A stretch of 64,000 nucleotides of DNA from Parvularculaceae bacterium (lineage in GTDB: Bacteria; Pseudomonadota; Alphaproteobacteria; Caulobacterales; Parvularculaceae). Position numbers and translations under genes: made by a program. The notes under the pieces are model-generated. The model did no database searches and was not told the origin of the DNA. It was given only the letters and a program-made list of their open reading frames with translations. The DNA lies in contig JANQSJ010000010.1 of assembly GCA_028284065.1 (NCBI GenBank), forward strand, positions 186,001 to 250,000, read 5' to 3'. Below, one piece after another: positions 36,475 to 45,808 of this stretch; the first letter of the stretch is position 1, and every line of letters starts with the position of its first letter.

Positions 36475-38496
36475 ATGCCCGGCGTTTCAGTCACCTTCCG
36501 CGCATTCATTGCAACGGCCGCGGCGCTGCTGGCGGCGGCATGCGACGGCGCGCCGGTAGACGCCGCGAAGCGATTCTTCGCGCACGACCGCACGCGTGAG
36601 GAAGCGGCGGCCGACGCGGGGCGGGCCCCGGCGCCCGGTATAGATCTCGCCGCATTGTCGGATGACGTTGAGCCAGGCGAGGACTTTTACCGCTACGCCA
36701 ACGGCGCAGCGGCGAGCGGCGCATCGCCCTTCGTCGAGGCGGAGTTGGCGGCGGCGGCGCGCGTACGCGCGCTCATGACGTCAGTCGTCGAAACGGATGA
36801 CGAGGCCGATCCGTCGCTTCTCGCGGCGGCGGCGCTTCTTCAGACGCACGTCGACCTGGCGACCATCGACGCCGCCGGCTTTGCGCCCATACGCGAGGAC
36901 GTCGAGGCGATCGCGGCGCTTCAGAGCCATGAAGACATCGCCCGCGCCTTTGCAGATCCCGGCCTCTCCCCCATGGCGCCGATCGCGATCTACGTGCGGC
37001 CAATCGAACCCGGAGGACGTGCGCTCGCGCACCTCGCCCAGTGGGGCCTTGGGCTCGGCGCACCATCCCGCTATCTCGCGCCGAGATATGACGCCGACCG
37101 CCGCGCCTATCGCCGGCTTATCGAAGAATTCTTTTTATTGATCGGGACGGACACGCCAGCTGCGCTCGCCGACCTTGTCCTTGACCTGGAAACTGCGATC
37201 GCCGACACGCACTGGAATGAAGCGAAAGCGCAGAATCCCAACCTAGTCGACCGGGCGATCGTGACATCGGCGCTTACCGACGAAGCGCCCGGATTTCCTT
37301 GGACGGACTATCTTGAAGCAGCGGGCCTGGAGGATGAAGAAGCGCTCATCCTTCGAGAAGACGGAGCGATCGCGGCCATAGCGGCGATCTTCGGCGAAAC
37401 GCCCGTCGACGCCTGGCGCGCCTATCTGACGTTCCACCTGCTGAATGAAAATGCAGCCGTGCTGCCGGCCCCTGCGCGGGCGTTACAAGGGTCGCCTGGC
37501 GACGCGCCGACCACCGATGCGCGCTGGCGCGACGGCCTTAACCTATATCGAGCCGCCCTCAGCGAACCGGTCATGCAGGCGATAAGGAACGCCGTCACGG
37601 ACGAAGAAACCGTCCGCGCCGCGACTTCCCTCGCCTGGGACGTGCGCGCCGCCGCCGAAGCCCGCTTTAGATCGTCTGAAACGCTTTCCCGACAGGCGCA
37701 GGAAGAAGCGGCCCGCAAGCTCGCCGGGATGACAATCAAGATCGGCGCGGCGGCCCCTGCGTCCAATCCGACGGCGCCATTCGAGCCGCAGCTCGGAGCC
37801 GCTTACGAAAACGCCCGGGCGTTTCGCCGATGGACGTGGCGGCGGGCGCGCGATCTGTTGAAAGAAGCGGCCCCCGCAGAGCTTGCAGGACATGCAGCGG
37901 CGTTCGACGCGCTCGCCTACTACGATCCGCTTGCGAACGAAATGACTGTTTCCGAAGGCTTGCTGCAGCCGCCCTTCTTTGACCCGGCCGCCGACCCAGC
38001 AGCGAATTACGGCGCGCTCGGCGCGATCATCGGCCACGAGGTCAGCCACGCCTTCGACTGGGAGGGCCGCAAGATAGACGCCGAGGGACGCAGACGAACC
38101 TGGTGGACGGCCGAGGACGAGGCCCGTCGCACGGAAGCGCGGGAACGGCTCGCCGCGCAGCTCGCCGCCGAAGGCGTCTATCCCAAGGCGGTCGACCAGG
38201 CGGCCGCGGACCTCGCAGGCCTGCAGCTGGCGCATGACGCCTACGTTGCGCATCTGGCGGGCGCAGCCGCCCCGGCGATCGCGGGCCTTTCCGGCGATCA
38301 GCGGTTTTTTGTCGCCTGGGCTCAGATATGGCGACAGCCTGCGCCAGGCGCAGCGCCGAGCCCGACGCGCCCGCCAGCCGCCGTTCGCGCGAACCTCACC
38401 GTCCGCAACCTGGAGCCTTGGGCCCGCGCATTTGATATCGACGACGGCGCGCCGATGGCGCTAGCGCCCGTGGAGCAGGTGAAATTCTGGCGATAG
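36475..38496 (+). CDS. M13-family (neprilysin/PepO-like) metallopeptidase homologue with altered zinc site
   Basis: A 673-residue protein with a lipoprotein signal (TAAALLAAAC) and the M13 layout, including the DDVEPGEDFYRYANG start and the QPPFFDP segment. The zinc motif H521-E-V-S-H525 is intact. The third ligand, normally Glu in ENIAD, reads Q575-A-A-A-D579, and the substrate-binding NAYY reads LAYY. This suggests reduced or altered zinc binding, a pseudo-peptidase, or a shifted ligand. I use the ATG at 36475, which opens directly on the signal peptide; the frame stays open to 35815 but there it is antisense to apt and shows no family similarity. Confidence 0.85.
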   Translation: MPGVSVTFRAFIATAAALLAAACDGAPVDAAKRFFAHDRTREEAAADAGRAPAPGIDLAALSDDVEPGEDFYRYANGAAASGASPFVEAELAAAARVRALMTSVVETDDEADPSLLAAAALLQTHVDLATIDAAGFAPIREDVEAIAALQSHEDIARAFADPGLSPMAPIAIYVRPIEPGGRALAHLAQWGLGLGAPSRYLAPRYDADRRAYRRLIEEFFLLIGTDTPAALADLVLDLETAIADTHWNEAKAQNPNLVDRAIVTSALTDEAPGFPWTDYLEAAGLEDEEALILREDGAIAAIAAIFGETPVDAWRAYLTFHLLNENAAVLPAPARALQGSPGDAPTTDARWRDGLNLYRAALSEPVMQAIRNAVTDEETVRAATSLAWDVRAAAEARFRSSETLSRQAQEEAARKLAGMTIKIGAAAPASNPTAPFEPQLGAAYENARAFRRWTWRRARDLLKEAAPAELAGHAAAFDALAYYDPLANEMTVSEGLLQPPFFDPAADPAANYGALGAIIGHEVSHAFDWEGRKIDAEGRRRTWWTAEDEARRTEARERLAAQLAAEGVYPKAVDQAAADLAGLQLAHDAYVAHLAGAAAPAIAGLSGDQRFFVAWAQIWRQPAPGAAPSPTRPPAAVRANLTVRNLEPWARAFDIDDGAPMALAPVEQVKFWR

Positions 38497-38905
38497 CGGG
38501 TCGCCGGCGCTCAGAAAGACGCCAATGCGCCCGTCGCAGTGTGGCGGTGACGTCCCACCATCCGAGTTTCCGCGTAATGCGACCTGAATCTTAAGGATTT
38601 TCGATCGCGATGGTTTGACTTCAGTGGGAACGCCCCCTAACTGCGCCTCCAACCGCATTAGGGCGCGCTCATTGCAGTGGCCGCTCTCGCTGAGACGCAG
38701 CGCAAGACGCGTTTCGGTTAGGCCTCAAGGCTTCTGAGATGCGGTTTTTGACGTAAGGCGCCCGGCGACTTGGCGCTGACGAGAATTCGGCCGATGGACG
38801 GCCGACGTTTTCGCTCAACGGAGCGAAAGCGGACAGCGCAAAGCAGCTCCTCCCCAAGCCTGCGCCTTCGACGGGCGCGAGGGGCGGACGAACAAACGGG
38901 ACTAC
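38497..38905. other. 409-bp non-coding leader region of the DEAD-box helicase gene
   Basis: No credible gene is seen. The main feature is a perfect hairpin at 38809-38828 (TTTCGCTC-aacg-GAGCGAAA), about 78 bp before the helicase ATG. RNA helicase genes often have long structured leaders that tune expression at low temperature or through RNA decay, so the stem may be part of such a leader. No clear promoter hexamers or ribosome-binding riboswitch core were recognised. Confidence 0.35.
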
Positions 38906-40327
38906 ATGACTTTTGACAATCTCGGCCTTGAGCCGAAAATCCTCAATGCGCTCGCCGAGGCGGGCTATGATTCGCCAACGCCAATTCAGGAAAAGGCGAT
39001 CCCCGAAGCGGTCGCCGGACGCGACGTGCTCGGCATAGCCCAGACCGGCACCGGCAAGACGGCGTCTTTCACACTTCCGATGATCCACCGCCTGTCGAAG
39101 GGCCGAGCCAGGGCTCGGATGCCGCGCTCGCTAGTGCTGGCGCCGACGCGCGAACTGGCCGCCCAAGTGGCTGACAGCTTTGAGAAGTACGGCAAGCACC
39201 ACAAGCTTTCCATGGCGCTTCTCATCGGCGGCGTCTCCTTCGCCGACCAGGACGCCAAGCTGACGCGCGGCGTCGACGTCCTGATCGCGACGCCGGGCCG
39301 CCTGCTCGACCATTTCGAGCGCGGCCGTCTCCTTCTCACTGGCATCGAAGTTATGGTCGTCGACGAGGCCGACCGGATGCTCGACATGGGCTTCATCCCG
39401 GACATCGAGCGCATCTTCAAGCTGACGCCGATGACGCGGCAGACGCTATTTTTCTCAGCCACCATGCCGCCGGAGATTAAGCGGATTACGGATCAGTTTC
39501 TGAGCGCGCCGGCGCGGGTCGAGGTGGCAAAGCCGGCGACGACGGCGGAGACGATTACGCAGCGCATGGTGCGCGTGCCGACGACAGACGATGCGGTCAA
39601 ACGGCATACCTTGAGGGCGCTCCTGCGCCAGGACGACGTCAAGAACGGCATCGTATTCTGTAATCGCAAATCATCCGTGGACGTGATCGCCAAGTCGCTG
39701 CAGAAGCACGGGTTCAACGCGCGTCCGATCCATGGCGACCTAGCTCAGGCGTTTCGGATGGAGACGCTCGACATGTTCAGGTCCGGCGATCTGCAGTTCC
39801 TCATCGCCTCGGATGTCGCCGCGCGCGGCCTCGACATTCCGGCGGTCAGCCACGTCTTCAATTATGACGTGCCGATCAATCCAGACGATTATGTCCACCG
39901 CATCGGCCGAACTGGCCGCGCCGGCCGCGAAGGCCACACGTTCATGATGGTGACGCCGAAGGACGACAAGGCGCTCGCGGCGATCCTAAGGATCATTAAC
40001 CTCGACGGGATCGAGGAGACCAACCTCGGAGAGGGCTTTTTTGAAAAGGCCCGCGAGGAGGCCGCCAGCCGCGCCGCAAAGAGGCCCACTTCCCGCGACA
40101 AGAGCGCACGCGAGGGCCGCGGCGGCCGAGGACGCCGACGCGTCGGCGGCGGCGAGGCGCGCGGAGAGGCCAGCCAGGAGCCGGCGCGGGCGTCCTCAGA
40201 CGCGAACGCCGGGCCGCGCGGCGACGAGCGCCGCGGACGGGGACGGGGACGAGGTCGGGACAATGCGGAGGACTTTTCTCCGCCCGTCGGCTTTGGCGAA
40301 AACACGCCGTCTTTCATGCTGCGTTGA
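38906..40327 (+). CDS. DEAD-box ATP-dependent RNA helicase, RhlE-like
   Basis: A 473-residue helicase with all motifs in order: Q motif TPIQEKAIP, motif I AQTGTGKT, Ia PTRELA, motif II DEAD, motif III SAT, and motifs V-VI including ARGLDIP and HRIGRTGR. After about residue 375 the tail is Arg/Gly/Glu-rich and disordered, usual for RhlE-group proteins that remodel ribosomal or cold-shock RNA. The ATG at 38906 is followed directly by TFDNLGLEPKIL, the conserved start. Confidence 0.95.
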   Translation: MTFDNLGLEPKILNALAEAGYDSPTPIQEKAIPEAVAGRDVLGIAQTGTGKTASFTLPMIHRLSKGRARARMPRSLVLAPTRELAAQVADSFEKYGKHHKLSMALLIGGVSFADQDAKLTRGVDVLIATPGRLLDHFERGRLLLTGIEVMVVDEADRMLDMGFIPDIERIFKLTPMTRQTLFFSATMPPEIKRITDQFLSAPARVEVAKPATTAETITQRMVRVPTTDDAVKRHTLRALLRQDDVKNGIVFCNRKSSVDVIAKSLQKHGFNARPIHGDLAQAFRMETLDMFRSGDLQFLIASDVAARGLDIPAVSHVFNYDVPINPDDYVHRIGRTGRAGREGHTFMMVTPKDDKALAAILRIINLDGIEETNLGEGFFEKAREEAASRAAKRPTSRDKSAREGRGGRGRRRVGGGEARGEASQEPARASSDANAGPRGDERRGRGRGRGRDNAEDFSPPVGFGENTPSFMLR

Positions 40328-40447
40328 GCGCGGCCGCCCCACGGGGCGCGCCTAAAGAACGCGTCTCCCCGCGTTGATTATCCTCTCATTAACGCCGCCA
40401 ACCTATCTTCAGCGCCACTGTATCTTTGCGCATCCGGAATTGGCGAC

Positions 40448-41521
40448 ATGATTGAAGACCTCGACCGCTCATACGGCGTGGCGGAGGAAGCGCTAAAAGC
40501 GATTCGCGGCCTTCGGCTTGCGGCCACCCCCCGCAATATCGAACTCCTGATGGCGCACCTCTATCAGAACCATCCGACCCTGTCGGAGGATTTCGAAAAG
40601 AGCGTGCGGCCCGACGGGTCGATGGGCCAGCCTCAGGCGGACCGTCTCTACGACGCCCATATACTGCGCACTGATCTCGCGGCGGAAATCGCCGTCATGC
40701 TCCAGCGGTTCGAGGCCGAAGTCGCAAAAATGTCCGGCGCAGTGGCGCAATCCGGCGCCGAATCGCGGGGCCATTCCGAAGAGCTCTCGACGCTTTCAGT
40801 GGCGCTCAGCGACATTGTGGATGAAGACGCTGGCGGCGGCGGCAATCCTGACATCATGCGGCTTGTGCAAGGCGTCATTAAGGTCGCCCGCGCCGCGCAG
40901 GAAACGAACGAACAGCTTGAACAGCAGCTCAACGAATCTTCTGATGAAATCTCGTTCCTTCGCGAGAACATCGCCTCTATCCAGCAGGAGGCGATGACCG
41001 ATCCGCTGACGGGCGTGAAGAACCGCAAGACCTTCGACGTCGCCATCGAGAAGACAATCGATCGCGCGCGCGAGGAAGAGACGCCCATGTCGCTCGTCCT
41101 CGCCGACGTCGATCACTTCAAGCGCTTTAACGACAAATGGGGCCACCAGACCGGCGACCAGGTGCTGCGCCTTGTCGCCGACATGATGAAACAGAACGTC
41201 AAGGGACAGGACGTCCTGGCGCGCTATGGCGGCGAGGAATTCGCGATCATTCTGCCCGCGACGAGTCGCGACAATGGCGTGAAGCTCGCCGACCGTATCC
41301 GAGAAGCCGTTGGCGCGCGCGCCTTGAAAAAGCGCCGCTCCAACGAGAGCATGGGCAATGTGACCTTGTCGATGGGCGTCGCGGAATTGCGCAGCGGCGA
41401 CACGGTGGAAGCCATTATCGAACGCGCGGACAAGTGCCTCTATCAGGCGAAAGCCGCTGGCCGTAACCAGGTGGTCTCGGACGCAGACCTCACGACTGAC
41501 AGCGAAGGCGCCGCGGCCTAA
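40448..41521 (+). CDS. GGDEF-domain diguanylate cyclase
   Basis: A 357-residue cytoplasmic protein. The N-terminal 170 residues are helical with no known sensor domain and end in a coiled coil (QETNEQLEQQLNESSDEISFL, cited in part). The GGDEF domain follows from about 180 (DPLTGVKNRKTF, ADVDHFKRFNDKWGH, active-site RYGGEEF). It should make cyclic di-GMP. The inhibitory I-site RxxD, four residues before RYGGEEF, is K-G-Q-D, so Arg is missing and product feedback may be weak. It is convergent with the DCC-family gene (stops overlap). Confidence 0.9.
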   Translation: MIEDLDRSYGVAEEALKAIRGLRLAATPRNIELLMAHLYQNHPTLSEDFEKSVRPDGSMGQPQADRLYDAHILRTDLAAEIAVMLQRFEAEVAKMSGAVAQSGAESRGHSEELSTLSVALSDIVDEDAGGGGNPDIMRLVQGVIKVARAAQETNEQLEQQLNESSDEISFLRENIASIQQEAMTDPLTGVKNRKTFDVAIEKTIDRAREEETPMSLVLADVDHFKRFNDKWGHQTGDQVLRLVADMMKQNVKGQDVLARYGGEEFAIILPATSRDNGVKLADRIREAVGARALKKRRSNESMGNVTLSMGVAELRSGDTVEAIIERADKCLYQAKAAGRNQVVSDADLTTDSEGAAA

Positions 41522-41895
41522 CCCGTCGCAGCGCCCCCACGTCCCGCCTCCAGTCTTCTTGCCATCCCCTGGATGAGGGGCCGGACCTTCAAAAAGCCCC
41601 GGTACGCAACTTCAGCGACCACAAGCGCCGGTCCCCGGCCAAACAATCGGCCCGCCCAAGCGAACCCGGGCGTTCGTCGCCACAGCGCCGCAAATGCAGC
41701 CGCGCCGCTTTTCAACTCGCCCACTTCGGTCCTTACATGAAACCGTTCGAGCGCGTCGGACGGACATAGCCCCTCGCCAAGGGCCGACTCGTCGGCGCTG
41801 GACACGTCCACGAACGACACCCCGCGGCTCCTAACGCGATAGAAATCGATCTCCCGCCGACAAAGAGGACAGGCGCCATCAAAATAGACCGTCAT
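41518..41895 (-). CDS. DCC-family (DUF393) thiol-disulfide oxidoreductase-like protein
   Basis: A protein of about 125 residues begins MTVYFDGACPLCRREI. The DxxCPLC motif names the family, whose redox role is inferred from its thioredoxin-like fold. A segment FVDVSSADESALGEG and a C-terminal hydrophobic helix follow. The ATG at 41895 has a well-placed GAAGGG and matches the usual family start; in-frame starts at 41937 and 41952 (TTG) are longer. Confidence 0.85.
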   Translation of the reverse strand: MTVYFDGACPLCRREIDFYRVRSRGVSFVDVSSADESALGEGLCPSDALERFHVRTEVGELKSGAAAFAALWRRTPGFAWAGRLFGRGPALVVAEVAYRGFLKVRPLIQGMARRLEAGRGGAATG

Positions 41896-41997
41896 GGCGG
41901 ACCCTTCGGGCTGCGCGGGCGTGCGAATTTTCGTCATGATTGAGGTACGCAAGGCCGCGTGCGGTCCGATGACGCCGCGCGGGCGCCGCCTCAGCGC

Positions 41998-42414
41998 CTA
42001 ATCGTCGCGGTGGACGCGTTCGTCGCGTTCGTGGCGCTCCTGCGCCTCCAGCGAAAGGGTCGCGATCGGGCGCGCCTCTAGTCGCCGCAGGCTAATAGGT
42101 TCGCCGGTTTCCTCGCAATACCCGTAGTCGCCGGCGTCGAGACGCCGCAAAGCCGAATCGATCTTGGAGATAAGCTTGCGCTGCCGGTCTCGAGTCCGCA
42201 GCTCCAGCGCCTTGTCAGTTTCACTCGAAGCCCGGTCCGCAATGTCGGGCAATTGCAGGCTTTCGGTTTGAAGCTGATCGAGCGTGCTACGGCTTTCGCG
42301 CAGAATCTCGTCCTTCCAGTCGAGCAGCTTCTTCTTGAAGTACGCTTTCTGGCGATCGCACATGAAAGGCTCATCGTCGGTGGGCCGATAATCCTTAAGG
42401 TCCAAATCCGACAT
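41998..42414 (-). CDS. dksA: RNA polymerase-binding transcription factor DksA
   Basis: A 138-residue protein. A coiled-coil hairpin (about 20-100) carries the tip residues DIADRASSETDKA that enter the RNA polymerase secondary channel. A C-terminal globular part (GYCEETGEPISLRRLEARP) follows. Only the first of the four classical zinc Cys remains (YCEETGEPI), as in many alphaproteobacterial DksA proteins. It mediates the stringent response with ppGpp. The ATG at 42414 is preceded by TTGGGAG. Confidence 0.94.
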   Translation of the reverse strand: MSDLDLKDYRPTDDEPFMCDRQKAYFKKKLLDWKDEILRESRSTLDQLQTESLQLPDIADRASSETDKALELRTRDRQRKLISKIDSALRRLDAGDYGYCEETGEPISLRRLEARPIATLSLEAQERHERDERVHRDD

Positions 42415-42654
42415 CAACGCGCTCCCAACCGTCAGTCCAATCTCGACGCCAGCGGCCCCTCGCCGAAAACGCGCGTTCTATAGCGGCGGCGCCCGTCCCG
42501 CTCAAGGCGAAATATCGGGGCGCGCCGTCAAACGCGCGTGCGCGAACTAGTTGGAAAGTCTGACGATATGGTTTCAGCCGGACCGACGGAAGCTGATTGC
42601 TGCGCTGCAATACCGAAAAGCGGAGGAGGCGCCTCTCGGGCCGTCCGCCACGTC

Positions 42655-43392
42655 TCAGTCGAGCGGTGAGTTCTCGATGTCGAAGGTGACGCCGGTGGCG
42701 TTGGCGATTGCGACCTCGATCTCAAGATCGCGCCCCGTTCGGCCGGCTGGACCGAAACTCATGTCCTGAGCGCCCGGCGCGGCGAACCCGTCCACCTTGC
42801 CCTTCAGCGACGGGACCCGGTTGAAAGACACAGCCGTGCCGGCCGTCGATCGCGAACGCGCGAAGCCGCCCATGTCCTGAAGGAAGAGCGCGATTTGAAG
42901 CTTGAAATTGTCGCGCCCGACGCCGCCCGGCATGAAGATATTCCGCCCAAAGATGAGAAGCTGCTGAGACGGTTCGTAAACGACGCGCGTCACAGTTGAC
43001 TGGCCGTTGAACGAATTGAGGTCGTCATAGGCGACGCCGGCGCTCGACTGCGCGGTGGTGATTGTCGCCTGCCGGCAGCCAGCCGCGGCCTGGACATCGG
43101 CGCACTGCAGGAAGCTGACGATGAAACGCGCCCCGCCGCCTGTCTGCGCAAGCAGGACTGGGGCGCCGTCCGGCGTCTGCGACGCGCGTCGTTCGCTCGC
43201 AATGCTGAATTCCTGAAGCATCGCCGAGACGTCGGCCGCCGAAATTGTCTCAAAACTGGCTTTCCCGCCTATCGGCGGGTTTGACGTTTGCGCCGCCGCG
43301 CCGCCGGAGAGGGCGGCGCCGGCGGCCGCAAGGCCAATCCCGACGCCTATTCTCAGGAAAGAAGAAACTGCCGCTTTGCCAGCCGACGCCAT
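42655..43392 (-). CDS. secreted YbjN-domain-like protein
   Basis: A 245-residue exported protein. The signal peptide (SFLRIGVGIGLAAAGAAL) with AAAQ cleavage is followed by a YbjN-like alpha/beta domain; landmarks are DVSAMLQEFSI, VSFLQCADVQAAAGC (two Cys that could form a disulfide) and DDLNSFNGQSTVTRVV. YbjN-type domains occur in type III secretion-chaperone-like folds; function here is unknown. No partner gene is apparent. Confidence 0.7.
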   Translation of the reverse strand: MASAGKAAVSSFLRIGVGIGLAAAGAALSGGAAAQTSNPPIGGKASFETISAADVSAMLQEFSIASERRASQTPDGAPVLLAQTGGGARFIVSFLQCADVQAAAGCRQATITTAQSSAGVAYDDLNSFNGQSTVTRVVYEPSQQLLIFGRNIFMPGGVGRDNFKLQIALFLQDMGGFARSRSTAGTAVSFNRVPSLKGKVDGFAAPGAQDMSFGPAGRTGRDLEIEVAIANATGVTFDIENSPLD

Positions 43393-43540
43393 ACCGCACC
43401 CCTGTAGCCATTCGCTCGACGCTGAACGCCAGCAAATTCCGTTATCGCCGGCCCCCGCCAGCGCGCTCTTGCTCAGGCGACACTAACACAGCTTGGCGCG
43501 GCGCCTAGGCGCAGGTCACTCGACGCCGGCAGCCAACGCA

Positions 43541-44974
43541 TCAGCGCACCATAAAGGCGAGTCGCGCAGACAGGAGCGCCGCGGCGACGCCAAGCGAGGT
43601 CAGGAGCCCCCACCACACGCCATCCGCCCCAACGGGCGTCATCAGGCCAAGATACGCCGCGAGCGGAAACCCCACGAGCCAATAGGCGACGCCGGTGATG
43701 ACCATGGGCGCGCGCACGTCCTTAAGCCCTCTTAGCGCCTGGTTCGCAGCGGCCTGGATGGCGTCGAACAGCATGAACGCGGCGGCGATCCGGAGGAACG
43801 ATTCTACGAGCGCCAGCACCGCGGCATTGCCTGGCGCGGTCCGATCAAGATAGAGGCCGCTGATCGCCTTTGGCGCCATGAAGACCGGCAGGGCGAACAA
43901 CCCAATCGCGCAGGTGGAAAAGCAGATCGCGAGCGCTGCGGACCGACGCACCCCTCGCCTGTCCTCTGCGCCCGCGTGCAGGCCGACTCGCACCGCGCCC
44001 GCCATAGCGAAACCGAACGCCGCCATGAACGCCATCGCGGCGACGTTAAGCGCCACCTGGTAGGCCGCCATCTCGTCGACCCCGATCCGGCCCATCAGAA
44101 GGACGCTCGCATTGAATAAGAGCCCTTCGAATGCGGTCGTAACCGCAATCGGCCAGCCGAGGCGGACCACTTCCCCGAGCCGTCCCCAGTCAGGAACGAA
44201 GACGTCTCGCAGAACATCATAGACGCGCGCGCGCGGGTCGCGCCCGCAATAGGCGGCGAGGACGAAGAACCCGGCGGCGTTCGAGATCGAAGACGCGATT
44301 CCTGCGCCGAGCAGTCCGAGCTGCGGCGCGCCGAACGATCCGAATATCAACAGATAGTTCAAGAATGCGTTCAGCGCGGTGGTGCCTGCAACGAGAACAA
44401 GGGGAAAGCGCGTGCGCTCAATCGCCGCCAGAAAATTCCGCAGAACGAGAATGCCGATCGAAAATGGCCAGGCGGGCGCAAGCGCGATGACATAGGGCCC
44501 CGCGAGTTCGGCGAGCTCCGGGGGTTGGCCGAGCGCCCGGCAGATCGCCGGCGCGAACAGAAAAACAACGCATACGAACGGCGCAAGGAGCGCCACGGCC
44601 CATAGCCCCATGCGCACCGACCGGCGCACATCGTCGGCGAGATGGTCGCTCTTGCCCGCCGCCGCCGCGCCGATCGACTGCGACACCAGGGGCGAGACCG
44701 CCATCGCCGGGCCATAGCCCACAAGCCAGGTCGAGAAGAAAAAAAGGAGCCCCAGCGACGACGCGGCGAGCGCATCAGGACCGAGCCGTCCGATCATCAA
44801 CACGTCGATTGAGTTGATTGAGAACTGTACGATCTGCGTCAGCGCCATCGGCGCGCCAAGCAAAAAAAGGGCGCGCGCCTCCCCGCCCCATGATTGGTTC
44901 ACGGAGGGCGTAAACTCGCCGCGTGCGCCGGCCTCTTTCGGCGCGCCGGCCTCAAAGGGAGCGCTGTCGGTCAT
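43541..44974 (-). CDS. MATE-family efflux transporter
   Basis: A 477-residue membrane protein with about 12 hydrophobic segments in two pseudo-repeats and the N-terminal signature FLLGAPMALTQIVQFSINSIDVLMIGRLG (cited as pieces of helix 1), typical of NorM/DinF-like MATE exporters driven by Na+ or H+. Substrate is unknown. It is followed downstream by the divergently or same-strand placed YbjN-like gene 148 bp away, with no sign of co-regulation. Confidence 0.9.
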   Translation of the reverse strand: MTDSAPFEAGAPKEAGARGEFTPSVNQSWGGEARALFLLGAPMALTQIVQFSINSIDVLMIGRLGPDALAASSLGLLFFFSTWLVGYGPAMAVSPLVSQSIGAAAAGKSDHLADDVRRSVRMGLWAVALLAPFVCVVFLFAPAICRALGQPPELAELAGPYVIALAPAWPFSIGILVLRNFLAAIERTRFPLVLVAGTTALNAFLNYLLIFGSFGAPQLGLLGAGIASSISNAAGFFVLAAYCGRDPRARVYDVLRDVFVPDWGRLGEVVRLGWPIAVTTAFEGLLFNASVLLMGRIGVDEMAAYQVALNVAAMAFMAAFGFAMAGAVRVGLHAGAEDRRGVRRSAALAICFSTCAIGLFALPVFMAPKAISGLYLDRTAPGNAAVLALVESFLRIAAAFMLFDAIQAAANQALRGLKDVRAPMVITGVAYWLVGFPLAAYLGLMTPVGADGVWWGLLTSLGVAAALLSARLAFMVR

Positions 44975-45088
44975 TGCTTCAACTAAACGGCTGCGCGGGG
45001 CTTCGGCGCGCGCCTTTAGGAACGCGGCGAAAGGGCGCTGGCGCTAGCATGAAACGACGCGCGCGGCGACGACTTGGCGCTCAAAAAA

Positions 45089-45682
45089 TCAGCCGCGCGT
45101 GAGCTTCGCAACGCGCGCGCGGATTTCAGGCAACATATCGGATTCAAACCACGGGTTCTTTTTCAGCCAGGCGTTATTCCGCCAGGACGGATGCGGGGTC
45201 GGCATGAAGAGAGGGCCATAGTCGCGCCATGCCGCGACAGTCTCTGTCATCGTCCGCTTCGCTGCGCTCGCGAGGTGCCATTTCTGGGCGTATGAGCCGA
45301 TGAGAAGCGCCAGCTCCAGCTTCGGCAGGGCGGCCATAAGTTTCGACCGCCATGTGGCGGCGCAGCGTTTCGGCGGCGGCCTGTCGCCGCCGAACCGGTC
45401 ATAACCGGGAAAACAGAACGCCATCGGCGCGATTGCGAACAGCTTCGGATTGTAGAACGCCGCCTCGTCGACGCCGAGCCAAGCGCGCAGCCGCACGCCC
45501 GAGGGATCGGCGAACGGCCGGCCTTCCACATAGGCGCGATTGCCAGGGGCCTGGCCGAAAATCGCGATCCGCGCGTGCCGGCCGACCTGCAGGATCGGCC
45601 GCGGCTCCCGGTCAAACTCGCCTGCGCAAAGCCGGCACGCCCTGATGTCAGCCGCCACCTTTTCCAACGCTGACGCGCCCAT
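45089..45682 (-). CDS. uracil-DNA glycosylase family protein
   Basis: A protein of about 197 residues. The active-site region reads GQAPGNRAYVEGRPFADPSG, HPSWRNN provides the second catalytic motif, and a CRLC motif lies near the N-terminus. This matches the uracil-DNA glycosylase superfamily branch common in alphaproteobacteria. Whether it removes uracil or binds DNA otherwise is not decided by the sequence; a full four-Cys iron-sulfur site is not obvious. ATG 45682 is used; the frame's first codon further upstream is a TTG. Confidence 0.82.
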   Translation of the reverse strand: MGASALEKVAADIRACRLCAGEFDREPRPILQVGRHARIAIFGQAPGNRAYVEGRPFADPSGVRLRAWLGVDEAAFYNPKLFAIAPMAFCFPGYDRFGGDRPPPKRCAATWRSKLMAALPKLELALLIGSYAQKWHLASAAKRTMTETVAAWRDYGPLFMPTPHPSWRNNAWLKKNPWFESDMLPEIRARVAKLTRG

Positions 45683-45808
45683 GCCGCATCCCAACTCGCC
45701 AGCCGCGCTCCCGGGCGATTGCCCTGACGCGCGAAATCCGCCATTTCACCGCAAGCCCGCGCCCTCAAGGAGCTTCTGACGGCGCGGCCAACGAGTAGTA
45801 GATGTACC

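Noticed and set aside
41998..42414. Loss of DksA zinc cysteines as a defect
   Set aside because: The same YCEETGEP pattern is usual in alphaproteobacterial DksA, so it is normal variation.
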